The position numbers and the translations under genes are program-made. Below the pieces are notes generated by a model. The model worked only from the letters and a program-made list of their open reading frames with translations. It did not search any database and was not told the DNA's origin. This document shows, one piece after another, positions 9,471-17,605 of a stretch of DNA of 64,000 bases. The stretch is taken from the NCBI RefSeq assembly GCF_021725675.1, contig NZ_JAKJPO010000003.1:496001-560000 (forward strand), given 5' to 3'. Within the stretch, counting starts at the first letter, position 1. Every line of letters starts with the position of its first letter. Source of the stretch: Marilutibacter chinensis. Its GTDB lineage: Bacteria; Pseudomonadota; Gammaproteobacteria; Xanthomonadales; Xanthomonadaceae.

Positions 9471-10817
9471 TCAGCTACGTGGCGGGTCGTTCAGATAGTC
9501 CAGCGATACCTGCAGCAGCGCGCGCACGCCGATGTCGAGCGCGGACTCGTCCAGGAAGAACTCCGGCGAGTGGTTGCTCGGCGCGGTCTTCGGATCCTGG
9601 TCCCGCGGCGTCGCGCCGACGAAGAAGAACAACCCCGGCACCTCGCGCGCATAGAACGAGAAGTCCTCCGCCCCCATCGTCAGGCCGGGATCGACCACGT
9701 TGTCGGCGCCGACCACCTTCTGCAGGCTCGGCAGCATGCGTGCGGTCAGCGCGGGGTCGTTGACGGTCACCGGATTGCCCTTGGTGTCGGGCACCTGCGC
9801 GACCGCGGTCGCGCCGTGCGCCTGGGCGACCTTCTCGGCAACGTTCTTCAGGTCGGCGAACACGCCCTGCCGCATGTCCTCGTCGAAGGTACGGATGGTG
9901 CCGACCATCTCGACCTGGTCGGGGATGATGTTGTAGCGGATGCCGCCGTTGATCGCGCCGAAACTCAGTACCACCGGCTGCTTGGAGATGTCCTGGCGAC
10001 GGCTGACCACGGTCTGCGCGGTGCCGATCAGGTCGGCGGCGGCGACTACCGGGTCGATCCCGCCCCACGGACGCGAACCGTGGGTCTGGCGGCCCTTGAC
10101 GACGATGTTGAAGCGGTCCGAAGCGGCCATCGTCGGCCCGGCATGCACGCCGATCCGTCCGGCGCCGAGGGTGCTGAACACGTGCAGGCCGAATACCGCC
10201 TCGGGCTTGAAGTCGCTGAAGATGCCCTGTGCGAGCATTTCCTCGGCACCGCCTTCCTCGCCGTCGGGTGGGCCTTCCTCGGCCGGCTGGAAGATGAACA
10301 TCACCTCGCCCGGCAGCTCGTCCTTCATCGCCACCAGTGCCTCGGCCACGCCCATCAACACGCTGGTGTGGGCGTCGTGGCCGCAGGCGTGCATCACCCC
10401 GGTCTGCTGGCCGCGGAAGGTCGTGGTGACCTTCGACGCGAACGGCACGTCGGTGCGCTCGGTCACCGGCAGCGCATCCATGTCGGCGCGCAATGCGATC
10501 CGCGGGCCCGGACGGCCGCCCTTGAGCACCGCGGTCACGCCGGTGGTCGCGATCCCCGTCTTCGGCTCCAGCCCCAGCGCGCGCAGGTGGTCGGCGACCA
10601 GGGCGGCGGTGCGGGTCTCGCGATTGCCGAGTTCGGGATGGGCGTGGATGTCGCGACGCCATGCCACCACCTTGTCGCCGACCGCCTGCGCGGCGGCGGC
10701 GACTTCCGGGCGCTCGCCGGCAGCCTGCTGGGCGTGTGCGGCAGGCGGCGCGGCGAACACGAGTATCGCGGCCATCGCGGCGGACAGGGGCAGAGGGGCA
10801 AACGACGCTACGCGCAT
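9471..10817 (-). CDS. Exported M20-family amidohydrolase (hippurate hydrolase/carboxypeptidase type)
   Basis: The 448-residue protein starts with a signal peptide (to AAHAQ at 30). The M20D amidohydrolase fold shows WRRDIHAHPELG at 53-64, metal-site MHACGHDAH at 142-150, the catalytic AEEG at 179-182 and a later GAEDFSFY. Members cleave N-acyl or N-aminoacyl amides. The substrate cannot be told from sequence. The ATG at 10817 gives the signal peptide directly, and the longer upstream frame would run against the divergent peptidase leader. Export suggests peptide or amide scavenging. Confidence 0.9.
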   Translation of the reverse strand: MRVASFAPLPLSAAMAAILVFAAPPAAHAQQAAGERPEVAAAAQAVGDKVVAWRRDIHAHPELGNRETRTAALVADHLRALGLEPKTGIATTGVTAVLKGGRPGPRIALRADMDALPVTERTDVPFASKVTTTFRGQQTGVMHACGHDAHTSVLMGVAEALVAMKDELPGEVMFIFQPAEEGPPDGEEGGAEEMLAQGIFSDFKPEAVFGLHVFSTLGAGRIGVHAGPTMAASDRFNIVVKGRQTHGSRPWGGIDPVVAAADLIGTAQTVVSRRQDISKQPVVLSFGAINGGIRYNIIPDQVEMVGTIRTFDEDMRQGVFADLKNVAEKVAQAHGATAVAQVPDTKGNPVTVNDPALTARMLPSLQKVVGADNVVDPGLTMGAEDFSFYAREVPGLFFFVGATPRDQDPKTAPSNHSPEFFLDESALDIGVRALLQVSLDYLNDPPRS

Positions 10818-10995
10818 GACGGGCTCCGGGTTGCGGGTGGTGGGCGAATGCGATGCCGGAACGGTTCGTGCCGGACACCCGATCCTAGCCGCGATGTCCT
10901 CCTGTCGCATCCCGACGATGGTGGCGAGGCGTCCTCCGGCACCGGACGGACGATCGGGCGCCTCGCGATGGCTCCATCGCGTGGGTATGCTGCGC

Positions 10996-11033
10996 GCCGG
11001 ACCAGAACGCCGGATCAGAACGCCGGACCAGGG
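10996..11033. repeat. Three tandem 12-13 bp units upstream of the S9 peptidase gene
   Basis: GCCGGACCAGAAC, GCCGGATCAGAAC and GCCGGACCAGGG follow one another in the 261-bp gap between two divergent genes. Looser CTGGATCAGGG and CCGATCAGG units follow. A regulatory role is possible but unproven. Confidence 0.5.
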
Positions 11034-11078
11034 CTTGCTGGATCAGGGCTCGCCGATCAGGAGCAGGGGAGAACGACG

Positions 11079-12977
11079 ATGCGGACATCTGCAGGTATCC
11101 CGCGCATGGCGCTGGCGGCGGCGCTGCTGGCATGGTTTCCGGCCGCCTCCGCGGAGCCGCCGGCACTCGACGCATTGCTGCGCAAGCCGCAGTACGGATT
11201 GATGCTGCTGTCGCCGGCAGGCGACCACATCGCCTCGACGGTACCGCTGGACGACCGCACCGCGCTGGCGGTGATCCGGCTGTCGGACATGGCGGTCACC
11301 ACCAACGTCAATCCCGGCGAAGATGGTTTCATCGACGATGCGATCTGGGTCGGCGATCGCCGCCTGCTGGCGGAATGGTCCAAGCGCGTCTCCGGCCATT
11401 CGCAGCCGTTCAGCGGCTACTCGCTGTATGCCACCGATGTCGACGGCAGCAACCGACGCCACTTCTACGGCTCGATCGTCAACCCGCTGCCCGCCGATCC
11501 CGAGCACGTGCAGATCGCGGTGTGCGTGAAGTCCTTCAGCGACGGCTGCGAGACCCGGATCGAACGGGTACGCATCGACGGCAAGGGCAAGGATGTGAAG
11601 GTCGTCGACGGTCCCGAGCGGGACGCGCGCTTCATGACCGACCGCATGGGCAATCCGCAGTTCAGCTGGGCGTACGACGACGACGATGTCCAGCGCCTGT
11701 ACCGCTACCGCGACGGCGCCTGGCAACTGATCAACGACGAAGCGCTAAGCGGCGTGGAATGGCTGCCGATCGGCCTGACCTATGCCGGCGACGCCGGGCT
11801 GCTGTGGTCGGAGCGCAAGCAGGGCCCGGATGTGATCGAACGGCTCGACCTGGCCAGCGGCGAACGTCGCGTCGTCGCCAGCGATCCGGTGTTCGATCCG
11901 GTCGCCACGGTGCGTTCGTTCGACGGCAGCGAGCCGATCGGTGCCGCGTTCGGCACCGGCGCGCCCGTCGTGCGGTATTTCGACGATGCGCATCCGCACG
12001 TAGCGCTGTCGAAGGAGCTGGCGGCATCGTTCCCCGGCGAGTTCGCCCGCGTCACCAGTTCCAGCCGCGATGGCAGCCGCGCGGTGGTGGCGGTGACCAG
12101 CGACATCGAGCCCGGCCGCTACTACCTGCTCGACACCCGCAGCGGCGACATCAGACTGCTCGCACGCAGCCGACCGTGGCTGGACCCGGCGACGCTGAGC
12201 CCGGCGACGCCATTCGAGATCACGGCGTCGGACGGCACCCCGCTTTCGGGGTACCTGACCCTGCCGCGACATGCCGACGGCAGGCCCGCGCCGCTGGTCG
12301 TGCTGCCGCACGGCGGTCCGTACTGGGTGCGCGACCAGTGGTTCTTCGACGAGGAAACCCAGATCCTCGCCGCACATGGCTACGCGGTGTTGCGGGTCAA
12401 CTTCCGCGGCTCCGGCGGCCGTGGCCGCGCCTATGTCGAGAGCGGCTATCGGGAATGGGGCGCGAAGATGCAGGACGACCTGACCGACGCCACCCGCTGG
12501 GCGGCGTCGCAGGCCGGCGTCGACGGCAGCCGCATCTGCGCCTGGGGCGCCAGCTACGGCGGCTACGCCGCGCTGATGGGCGCGGTCCGCGAACCGGCGC
12601 TGTACCGCTGCGTGGTCGGCATGGCCGGCCCCTACGACCTGCCGACGATGTACAGGTGGGGCGACACCCAGCGCTCCGACTGGGGCGAGGCCTATCTCGA
12701 ACGCGTGCTGGGCACCGACATGAAAGTCCTGCTCGAGCGGTCGCCGACACGTCATGCCGGCGAGATCCGTGCAGGCATCCTGCTGGTGCAGGGTGGCCGC
12801 GATCGCCGGGTGACGCCGCAGCACCTGCGCGAGATGCGCGCCGCGCTCGACAAGGCCAACGTGCACTACGAAACCTACCTGCCGCACAACGAAGCCCACG
12901 GGTTCTTCGCCGACGAATCGCGCAAGGAGTACTACATGCGCGTGCTCGACTTCCTCGATCGCCATCTTTCGAAGTAG
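11079..12977 (+). CDS. Exported prolyl-oligopeptidase-family (S9) serine peptidase
   Basis: The protein has 632 residues and a signal peptide ending near ASAEP. An irregular propeller-like region follows, then a C-terminal alpha/beta hydrolase. Catalytic residues are Ser492 in GASYGGY, Asp575 in GGRDRRVTP and His607 in NEAHGFF. S9C members cleave peptides or remove acyl-amino acids. The start at 11079 follows AGGGGAGAACGACG. The gene is divergent from the M20 amidohydrolase and convergent with a lipase, part of a run of secreted hydrolases. The substrate is unknown. Confidence 0.93.
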   Translation: MRTSAGIPRMALAAALLAWFPAASAEPPALDALLRKPQYGLMLLSPAGDHIASTVPLDDRTALAVIRLSDMAVTTNVNPGEDGFIDDAIWVGDRRLLAEWSKRVSGHSQPFSGYSLYATDVDGSNRRHFYGSIVNPLPADPEHVQIAVCVKSFSDGCETRIERVRIDGKGKDVKVVDGPERDARFMTDRMGNPQFSWAYDDDDVQRLYRYRDGAWQLINDEALSGVEWLPIGLTYAGDAGLLWSERKQGPDVIERLDLASGERRVVASDPVFDPVATVRSFDGSEPIGAAFGTGAPVVRYFDDAHPHVALSKELAASFPGEFARVTSSSRDGSRAVVAVTSDIEPGRYYLLDTRSGDIRLLARSRPWLDPATLSPATPFEITASDGTPLSGYLTLPRHADGRPAPLVVLPHGGPYWVRDQWFFDEETQILAAHGYAVLRVNFRGSGGRGRAYVESGYREWGAKMQDDLTDATRWAASQAGVDGSRICAWGASYGGYAALMGAVREPALYRCVVGMAGPYDLPTMYRWGDTQRSDWGEAYLERVLGTDMKVLLERSPTRHAGEIRAGILLVQGGRDRRVTPQHLREMRAALDKANVHYETYLPHNEAHGFFADESRKEYYMRVLDFLDRHLSK

Positions 12978-12999
12978 TCGGCGACGCGGTTCCACGGTG

Positions 13000-13033
13000 G
13001 TTGCCGGCTGGCGCGTCCGGGCCGGCCGGCAAC
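13000..13033. terminator. Inverted repeat between convergent S9 peptidase and lipase genes
   Basis: Perfect 9-bp arms GTTGCCGGC and GCCGGCAAC lie 16 nt apart in a 66-bp gap between two convergent stops. No T run is present, so a terminator role is inferred from place and structure. Confidence 0.4.
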
Positions 13034-13043
13034 GGTGCGACCG

Positions 13044-13751
13044 CTACTCGATCAGGTCGACCTGGGTCGTCGCGGTGTAGCTCAGCAGGCCGAAGTGGCC
13101 GAAACCGTTGTAGGTGTAGCTGCCGTCCTCGCCCCAGATCGACGAGGAGTGGATGCCGCCGACCGTGCAGTAGCCGGTGCTGCAGACGACCTGGTCGGTC
13201 CAGGACTTGATCGAATACACGCGGTCGGCGAAACGGAAGCCGTACAGGTCGTCGAGGAACGGGCTGGACACCGACAGTCCCCAGCTGCCGCAGGTGCTGT
13301 TCCAGACGTTGTACGGATAGGTCCCGCACGACCACAGCCCGCGGAACGCGCCGGCGATCGCGACGTAGCTGTCGACGTACGGCCGCAATCCGACCCTCCG
13401 GATCACCCTGGCGCCGAGGGTGCCGCCCATCGAGTGGGTGATCACGTCGACCTTGCCGGTGCAGGAACTTGCGATCGCGTCGATCAGCGCATCCTCGACC
13501 GGCGTCTCCTCGCTGCCGTTGTGATCGTTGCAGGCCGCGCAGCTCTTGCTGCCCCAGTCGGGAGCGAAGATCTGCGCGTCGCCGTAGCCGCGCGCATGCA
13601 GTTCGTCGACGGTGTTGGCGAAGTCGCCCGGGTCGCCGGTATTGCCGTGGATCAGCACCACGTTGTCGCGGCATTGCGCCGAGGCCAGCGCCGGCACCGC
13701 GGCCAGCGCCAGCAACGCGAGCAGTACGGGATATGCGGAAGCCTTCATCAC
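13044..13751 (-). CDS. Secreted lipase (alpha/beta hydrolase)
   Basis: The 235-residue protein has a signal peptide cut after ASA at 25. The lipase core shows the oxyanion segment VVLIHGNTGD at 31-40 and the nucleophile THSMGG with Ser107. Asp186 in SWTDQVV and His219 in GFGHFGLL probably complete the triad. Eight cysteines in the mature part suggest several disulfides, as in secreted class 2-like bacterial lipases. GGAGG lies upstream of the first ATG, and a second ATG follows directly. Its substrate, probably short- to medium-chain acylglycerols or esters, is inferred. Confidence 0.88.
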   Translation of the reverse strand: MMKASAYPVLLALLALAAVPALASAQCRDNVVLIHGNTGDPGDFANTVDELHARGYGDAQIFAPDWGSKSCAACNDHNGSEETPVEDALIDAIASSCTGKVDVITHSMGGTLGARVIRRVGLRPYVDSYVAIAGAFRGLWSCGTYPYNVWNSTCGSWGLSVSSPFLDDLYGFRFADRVYSIKSWTDQVVCSTGYCTVGGIHSSSIWGEDGSYTYNGFGHFGLLSYTATTQVDLIE

Positions 13752-13946
13752 GTTCCTCCTGGAAGCCGATGTCCGCGCCGCGGTCGCGGGCGCGCGGCAT
13801 CGACGCTAGGCAGGAGCGCGGGTCGGGGCCACTGTACGTTCGGGCAGCGGCGGCGGTGTGGCCGACGAACGGCAGACAGGCCCCGCGGTGGGCTCGCGCG
13901 GGGCGGTCGACGACGGCAAGGGAGACCAGGCGCCGCCGTGTCGGAC

Positions 13947-15068
13947 TCAGCCGCGATGCTCGAGCGCGAGGTATTCGGCGCTCTGCATCTCGATCAGGCG
14001 CGAGGCGGTGCGTTCGAACGCGTGGGCCAGTCGGTGCCCGCGGTACAGCGCCGACGGGCCGGCGGCGGCGGTGCAGACCAGGTTGACGTGGCGGTCGTAG
14101 AGCTCGTCGATCAGGTGCACGAAGCGGCGCGCCGGATCGTCGTTGCCGCCGTCGAAGACCGGTATGTCGCCGACCAGCACGGTGTGGTGCTCGGTCGCGA
14201 TCTCGATGTAGTCGCTGGCCGCGCGCGGCCCCTCGCACAGCGCGGCGAAATCGAACCAGGCGTGACCTTCGGCCAGTCCGCGTACCGGGATCTCGCGTCC
14301 GTCGATGACGAGATGGCGCTCATCGTGCGGACAGGCATCGGTGAGCGTATGCCAGCGCTCGTCCAGCCAGGCGTCGGAACCGGCGTCCAGCGGCGCGCGA
14401 TAGACCGGCGACCGGGTCAGCGCGCGCAGCCGGTAGTCGGTCGTGCTGTCCATGTACAGCACGTGGCAATGCGTTTCCAGCAACGCGATCGCCGGCAGGA
14501 AGCGCTCCCGCTGCAGGCCGTCCCTGAACAGCCCGGACGGCTCGATGTTGGAGGTCGTCACCAGCGCGACGCCCTCGGCGAACAGGCGCTCGAGCAGGCG
14601 CCCCAGCAGCATCGCGTCGCCGATGTCGTTGACGAAGAACTCGTCCAGCACCAGCACCCGCAGATCGTGGCGCCATTCGCGTGCGATCGCCTTCAGCGGA
14701 TCGGACTCGCCGGCATGCGCGCGCAGCCGTGCATGGATCTCGCGCATGAACCGGTGGAAATGGGTGCGGCGCTTCTCGCGGATCGGAAGTCCGTCGTAGA
14801 ACAGGTCGATCAGGAAGGTCTTGCCGCGGCCGACACCGCCCCACAGGTAGAGGCCCTGCGGCGCCTGGAGCGGACGGCCGCGCAGGGCGTCGAACAGGCT
14901 GCGGCGGGGCGGATCGAGCAGGGCCGCATGCAGGCGGTCGAGCTCGGCCAGCACCGCACGCTGGGCCGGGTCGTCGTTCCATTCGCCGCGCGCGACGCCA
15001 TCGGCATAGCGCCGCGACGGCAGCAGCGATGCGGAATCCTGCCGGCCCTGCCCGTCCTGCTCAGCCAT
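13947..15068 (-). CDS. zapE: Cell division protein ZapE (AFG1-like ATPase)
   Basis: ZapE is an ATPase that associates with the FtsZ ring during late division and stress. The 373-residue protein has Walker A GGVGRGKT at 77-84, Walker B VLVLDEFFV at 138-146 and the family segment THFHRFM near 102. The C-terminal RFVHLIDELYDR is also typical. Its ATG overlaps the stop of the upstream hydrolase by 8 nt, so the two are co-transcribed and perhaps coupled. A 195-bp gap without visible genes separates it from the lipase. Confidence 0.95.
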   Translation of the reverse strand: MAEQDGQGRQDSASLLPSRRYADGVARGEWNDDPAQRAVLAELDRLHAALLDPPRRSLFDALRGRPLQAPQGLYLWGGVGRGKTFLIDLFYDGLPIREKRRTHFHRFMREIHARLRAHAGESDPLKAIAREWRHDLRVLVLDEFFVNDIGDAMLLGRLLERLFAEGVALVTTSNIEPSGLFRDGLQRERFLPAIALLETHCHVLYMDSTTDYRLRALTRSPVYRAPLDAGSDAWLDERWHTLTDACPHDERHLVIDGREIPVRGLAEGHAWFDFAALCEGPRAASDYIEIATEHHTVLVGDIPVFDGGNDDPARRFVHLIDELYDRHVNLVCTAAAGPSALYRGHRLAHAFERTASRLIEMQSAEYLALEHRG

Positions 15069-15762
15069 GCGGCGGGGCGATCTCCGCGGGCAGATAGGGA
15101 CGGATGCCGTTCTTGATCGCGCCGCGCAGGTCCATCAAGCGGCGATGGAAGAAATGGCCGGTGTCGGGCATGCGCACGAGCTCGGGCGGCGCGCGGCGGC
15201 CGTTCAGGCCGTCGAGCCAGGCATAGACCGCCTCCGGGTCGACGATCTCGTCGGCATCGCCCTGGATCACCAGCCACGGGCAGTCCGGCGGCTGGATGGC
15301 ATCGAAGTCCCAGCCACGCCCGGCCGGCGGCGCGATCGAGATCAGCATCCCCGGCTTCAGTTCGGCGGCCAGCGCCAGCGACACGTAGGCCCCGAAGCTG
15401 AAGCCGGCCAGCCACAGCGCATGGCCCGGGCGCTGCTGGCGCACCCACGCGGCGACGGCGCGCAGGTCGTCGCGTTCGCCGCGGCCATCGTCGAACTCGC
15501 CCTCGGAGGCGCCGGTGCCGCGGAAATTGAAACGGACCGTGGCGATGCCGGACTCGCGCAGCGCGCGGGCGGCCATCGTCACCACCTTGTTGTGCAGCGT
15601 GCCGCCCTCGGTCGGCAGCGGGTGGCAGACGATCGCGACCGCGCGGCGCGACCGGCCCTCGGCCGGCTCGGCGACCGCTTCGAGCGCGCCGGCAGGCCCC
15701 GGCAGGACCAGGGAGGTGGTCTCGTCGGTCGGAAACACCGGCATCTCGGGGGACGTGTTCAT
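15061..15762 (-). CDS. Alpha/beta hydrolase (dienelactone-hydrolase-like, OsmC-independent esterase type)
   Basis: The 233-residue protein shows CHPLPTEGGTLHNKVV, RFNFRGTGASEG, the nucleophile elbow GFSFGAY, an Asp in QGDADEIV and a His in DTGHFFHRR. This pattern is the proteobacterial YfbK/CC-type small hydrolase family often annotated as predicted alpha/beta hydrolase with no signal peptide. It acts in the cytoplasm on an unknown ester. The ATG at 15762 has a -10-like box at leaderless distance. Its end overlaps the start of zapE. Confidence 0.88.
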   Translation of the reverse strand: MNTSPEMPVFPTDETTSLVLPGPAGALEAVAEPAEGRSRRAVAIVCHPLPTEGGTLHNKVVTMAARALRESGIATVRFNFRGTGASEGEFDDGRGERDDLRAVAAWVRQQRPGHALWLAGFSFGAYVSLALAAELKPGMLISIAPPAGRGWDFDAIQPPDCPWLVIQGDADEIVDPEAVYAWLDGLNGRRAPPELVRMPDTGHFFHRRLMDLRGAIKNGIRPYLPAEIAPPHG

Positions 15763-15768
15763 CCGTGC

Positions 15769-15774
15769 ATGATA
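15769..15774 (-). promoter_or_regulatory. Probable -10 box of the hydrolase-zapE operon, leaderless
   Basis: On the minus strand TATCAT is followed by six nt (GCACGG) and then the ATG. This is the same spacing as at hemB and queF. A weak -35-like TTTCGACG lies upstream. Confidence 0.5.
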
Positions 15775-15955
15775 CGGCTCGCCGTCGCCGGGCGTCGAAA
15801 CCGTGCGGGCGACCCGCCCCGGAATGCGCGGACGGACGGCTCGCCAGTATCGCGACCGGGACTGCCACAAACCCGCGTCGGCAGCCTGTTCAGGCGCGCG
15901 GACGACGGCGCCGAGGCACGGATATCGCGAGATATCGCACGAGCGAGGCGGCCGC

Positions 15956-16438
15956 CTACCCGCCGAACCGGTGGCCTCCCGTCGGAATCCTCCACCGCTG
16001 GCGCAGCATGCGGTCGAGCAGCCACGCCACGCCGATGCCGATGCCGGCCGCGGCCAGCATTGGCCAGGGCGCGCCGCGCCAGTGCGCCAGGCCGGCCTCC
16101 AGCCCTTCGATCACCGCGCCGCCGCCCCAGACGGCGATCGCGACGAAGGCCAGCACCGGCAGCAGGTATCCCAGCCAGGCCTCGGTGCCCGCCCGCTCGC
16201 GGTGATCGCGGGTCAGCCGCTCCATCTGCAGGGCGAAGGTGGGCAGCGGATCCGGCAGGGGGGCGGTACGGACGGCGTGGTAGACCGCACGGTAGCGATC
16301 CTCCACGGGATCGCCCGGGCCCGGCCGCTCGGCCGCGGCCTGACGGCCGGCCTCCGCGGCGAGCGCGTCGCGGGCGGACCCTCCGGGATCCGGAGCGGCA
16401 TCGGGAACGACATCGGGAATGTTCTGGCGTCGGGTCAT
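15956..16438 (-). CDS. Membrane protein coupled to an ECF sigma factor (putative anti-sigma partner)
   Basis: The 160-residue protein has a cytoplasmic N-terminal half rich in Pro, Asp and Ala, and the stretch PLPTFALQMERLTR near residues 64-77. Two membrane segments follow at about 90-110 and 124-143, ending in a basic tail. Its ATG overlaps the sigma factor stop as ATGA. Such position and topology are typical of anti-sigma factors that hold the sigma factor at the membrane, but no zinc-anti-sigma HxxxCxxC motif is seen. The role is inferred from context. Confidence 0.65.
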   Translation of the reverse strand: MTRRQNIPDVVPDAAPDPGGSARDALAAEAGRQAAAERPGPGDPVEDRYRAVYHAVRTAPLPDPLPTFALQMERLTRDHRERAGTEAWLGYLLPVLAFVAIAVWGGGAVIEGLEAGLAHWRGAPWPMLAAAGIGIGVAWLLDRMLRQRWRIPTGGHRFGG

Positions 16439-17022
16439 GACGGACAGGCCTCCAGGGCTTCCAGGTGCCGGCGCAGGCGCAGGCGGGCGCGGAACAGGTA
16501 GTTCTTGACCGTGCCTTCGGGCAGGTCGGTGATACGCGCCACCTCGGCGATGCCCAGCTCCTCCATGTGGTACAGCGTGATCAGGGTGCGCTGCAAGGGC
16601 GGCAGCGCGTCGATGGCCTCGTGCATGCGGCGCATCAGGTCGGCGTCGGCCACTGCCTCGGCGAGGTCGAAGCCGTCGTCGACGTGCTCCAGCGGCGACG
16701 GGCCCTCGTCGTCCGGCTCCGCCATCGGCAACCGCCGGCGCTGCATGTAGCGGCTGGCGATGCTGAAGGCGATCCGGCCGATCCAGGTCGACAGCGCGCT
16801 CTCGAAACGGAACTGCGCCAGCCGGCGATGCACCTGCAAGAACACTTCCTGGGCCAGCTCGCGGGTGTCCTCGGGCTGCTGCACGACCCGGTACACCAGG
16901 TGCCACACCAGCTTCTGGTTGCGGCTGACCAGGGTCTCGAACGCGCCGGGGCGACGCGCGAGCACCGCCTCGACCAGGGCACGGTCGCCTGCGCGCGCAT
17001 CGATGTCGCCACCTTCGCTCAT
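16435..17022 (-). CDS. RNA polymerase sigma factor, ECF (sigma-70) family
   Basis: The protein has 195 residues. Sigma region 2 runs from about residue 25 (AFETLVSRNQKLVWHLVYRVVQQPEDTREL split over helices) through EVFLQVHRRLAQFR. Region 4 lies near the end with LPPLQRTLITLYHMEEL and the helix-turn-helix IAEVARITDLPEGTVKNYL. It directs transcription of a small regulon. The downstream overlapping membrane protein is its probable regulator. A perfect inverted repeat lies just upstream in the divergent promoter region. The target signal is unknown. Confidence 0.93.
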   Translation of the reverse strand: MSEGGDIDARAGDRALVEAVLARRPGAFETLVSRNQKLVWHLVYRVVQQPEDTRELAQEVFLQVHRRLAQFRFESALSTWIGRIAFSIASRYMQRRRLPMAEPDDEGPSPLEHVDDGFDLAEAVADADLMRRMHEAIDALPPLQRTLITLYHMEELGIAEVARITDLPEGTVKNYLFRARLRLRRHLEALEACPS

Positions 17023-17047
17023 TGGGGATTGGAGACCTCCAGCGTGC

Positions 17048-17101
17048 GATCGGTTGCAGGAGACCGGATGTTTTTTTATTCGCCGCACGGTGCAACCGAT
17101 C
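17048..17101. promoter_or_regulatory. Perfect 11-bp inverted repeat in the divergent ECF sigma promoter region
   Basis: GATCGGTTGCA at 17048-17058 and TGCAACCGATC at 17091-17101 flank a 32-nt spacer that includes the AT-rich run TTTTTTTATT. It sits between the sigma factor start (17022) and the divergent small membrane protein (17161), where an operator or paired activator sites would be expected. Confidence 0.55.
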
Positions 17102-17160
17102 CGCGGCCACCCGTCTCCATCTGCGATGACCGGGGCATGGTGCCCCGAGGAGTTGCCCCG

Positions 17161-17493
17161 ATGGCCGACATTATTGCCCTCTTCATCCCGATGGTGCTCG
17201 CCGCCTGCGTCGTGGTCGCCATCCGCGTGGTGGTGGACGCACGCCTGCGCCGGCGCCTTGCCGAAACCCATGCCAGCGAGGAGCTGGTCCGCTCGATGTT
17301 CCTGGCCGACCAGGAAAACAGCCGCCAGGCCTCGCTCAAGTGGGGCATGGTTCTGGTCCTGACCGGCATCGCGTTCGGCATCATCGACATCGCCAACCTG
17401 ACCTACGAGGACGCCGCCAGCTACGGCGTGATCTTCGCGGCGGTCGGCCTCGGCATGATCGGCTATCACCTGCTGCAGCGTCCCCGCAGCTGA
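17161..17493 (+). CDS. Small membrane protein, DUF6249-like (110 aa)
   Basis: A first membrane segment lies at about residues 4-22, then a charged cytoplasmic stretch (DARLRRRLAETHASEELVRS) and two further membrane segments at about 60-78 and 88-105. The sequence resembles small DUF6249-type membrane proteins found beside sigma factors in xanthomonads. The ATG follows GAGGAGTTGCCCCG. It is divergent from the ECF sigma operon and shares its control region, so it may be a regulon member. Its function is unknown. Confidence 0.75.
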   Translation: MADIIALFIPMVLAACVVVAIRVVVDARLRRRLAETHASEELVRSMFLADQENSRQASLKWGMVLVLTGIAFGIIDIANLTYEDAASYGVIFAAVGLGMIGYHLLQRPRS

Positions 17494-17605
17494 CCCCACG
17501 GCGGCCGTGGCGCCAGCCCGGCCGCCGTCTTCGCGACGCGGCCCTGCCCGCGCTTGGCGCGGCGACGCCCGGGCCCGCCACACGACCCACCTTGAAGGAA
17601 CCTCC

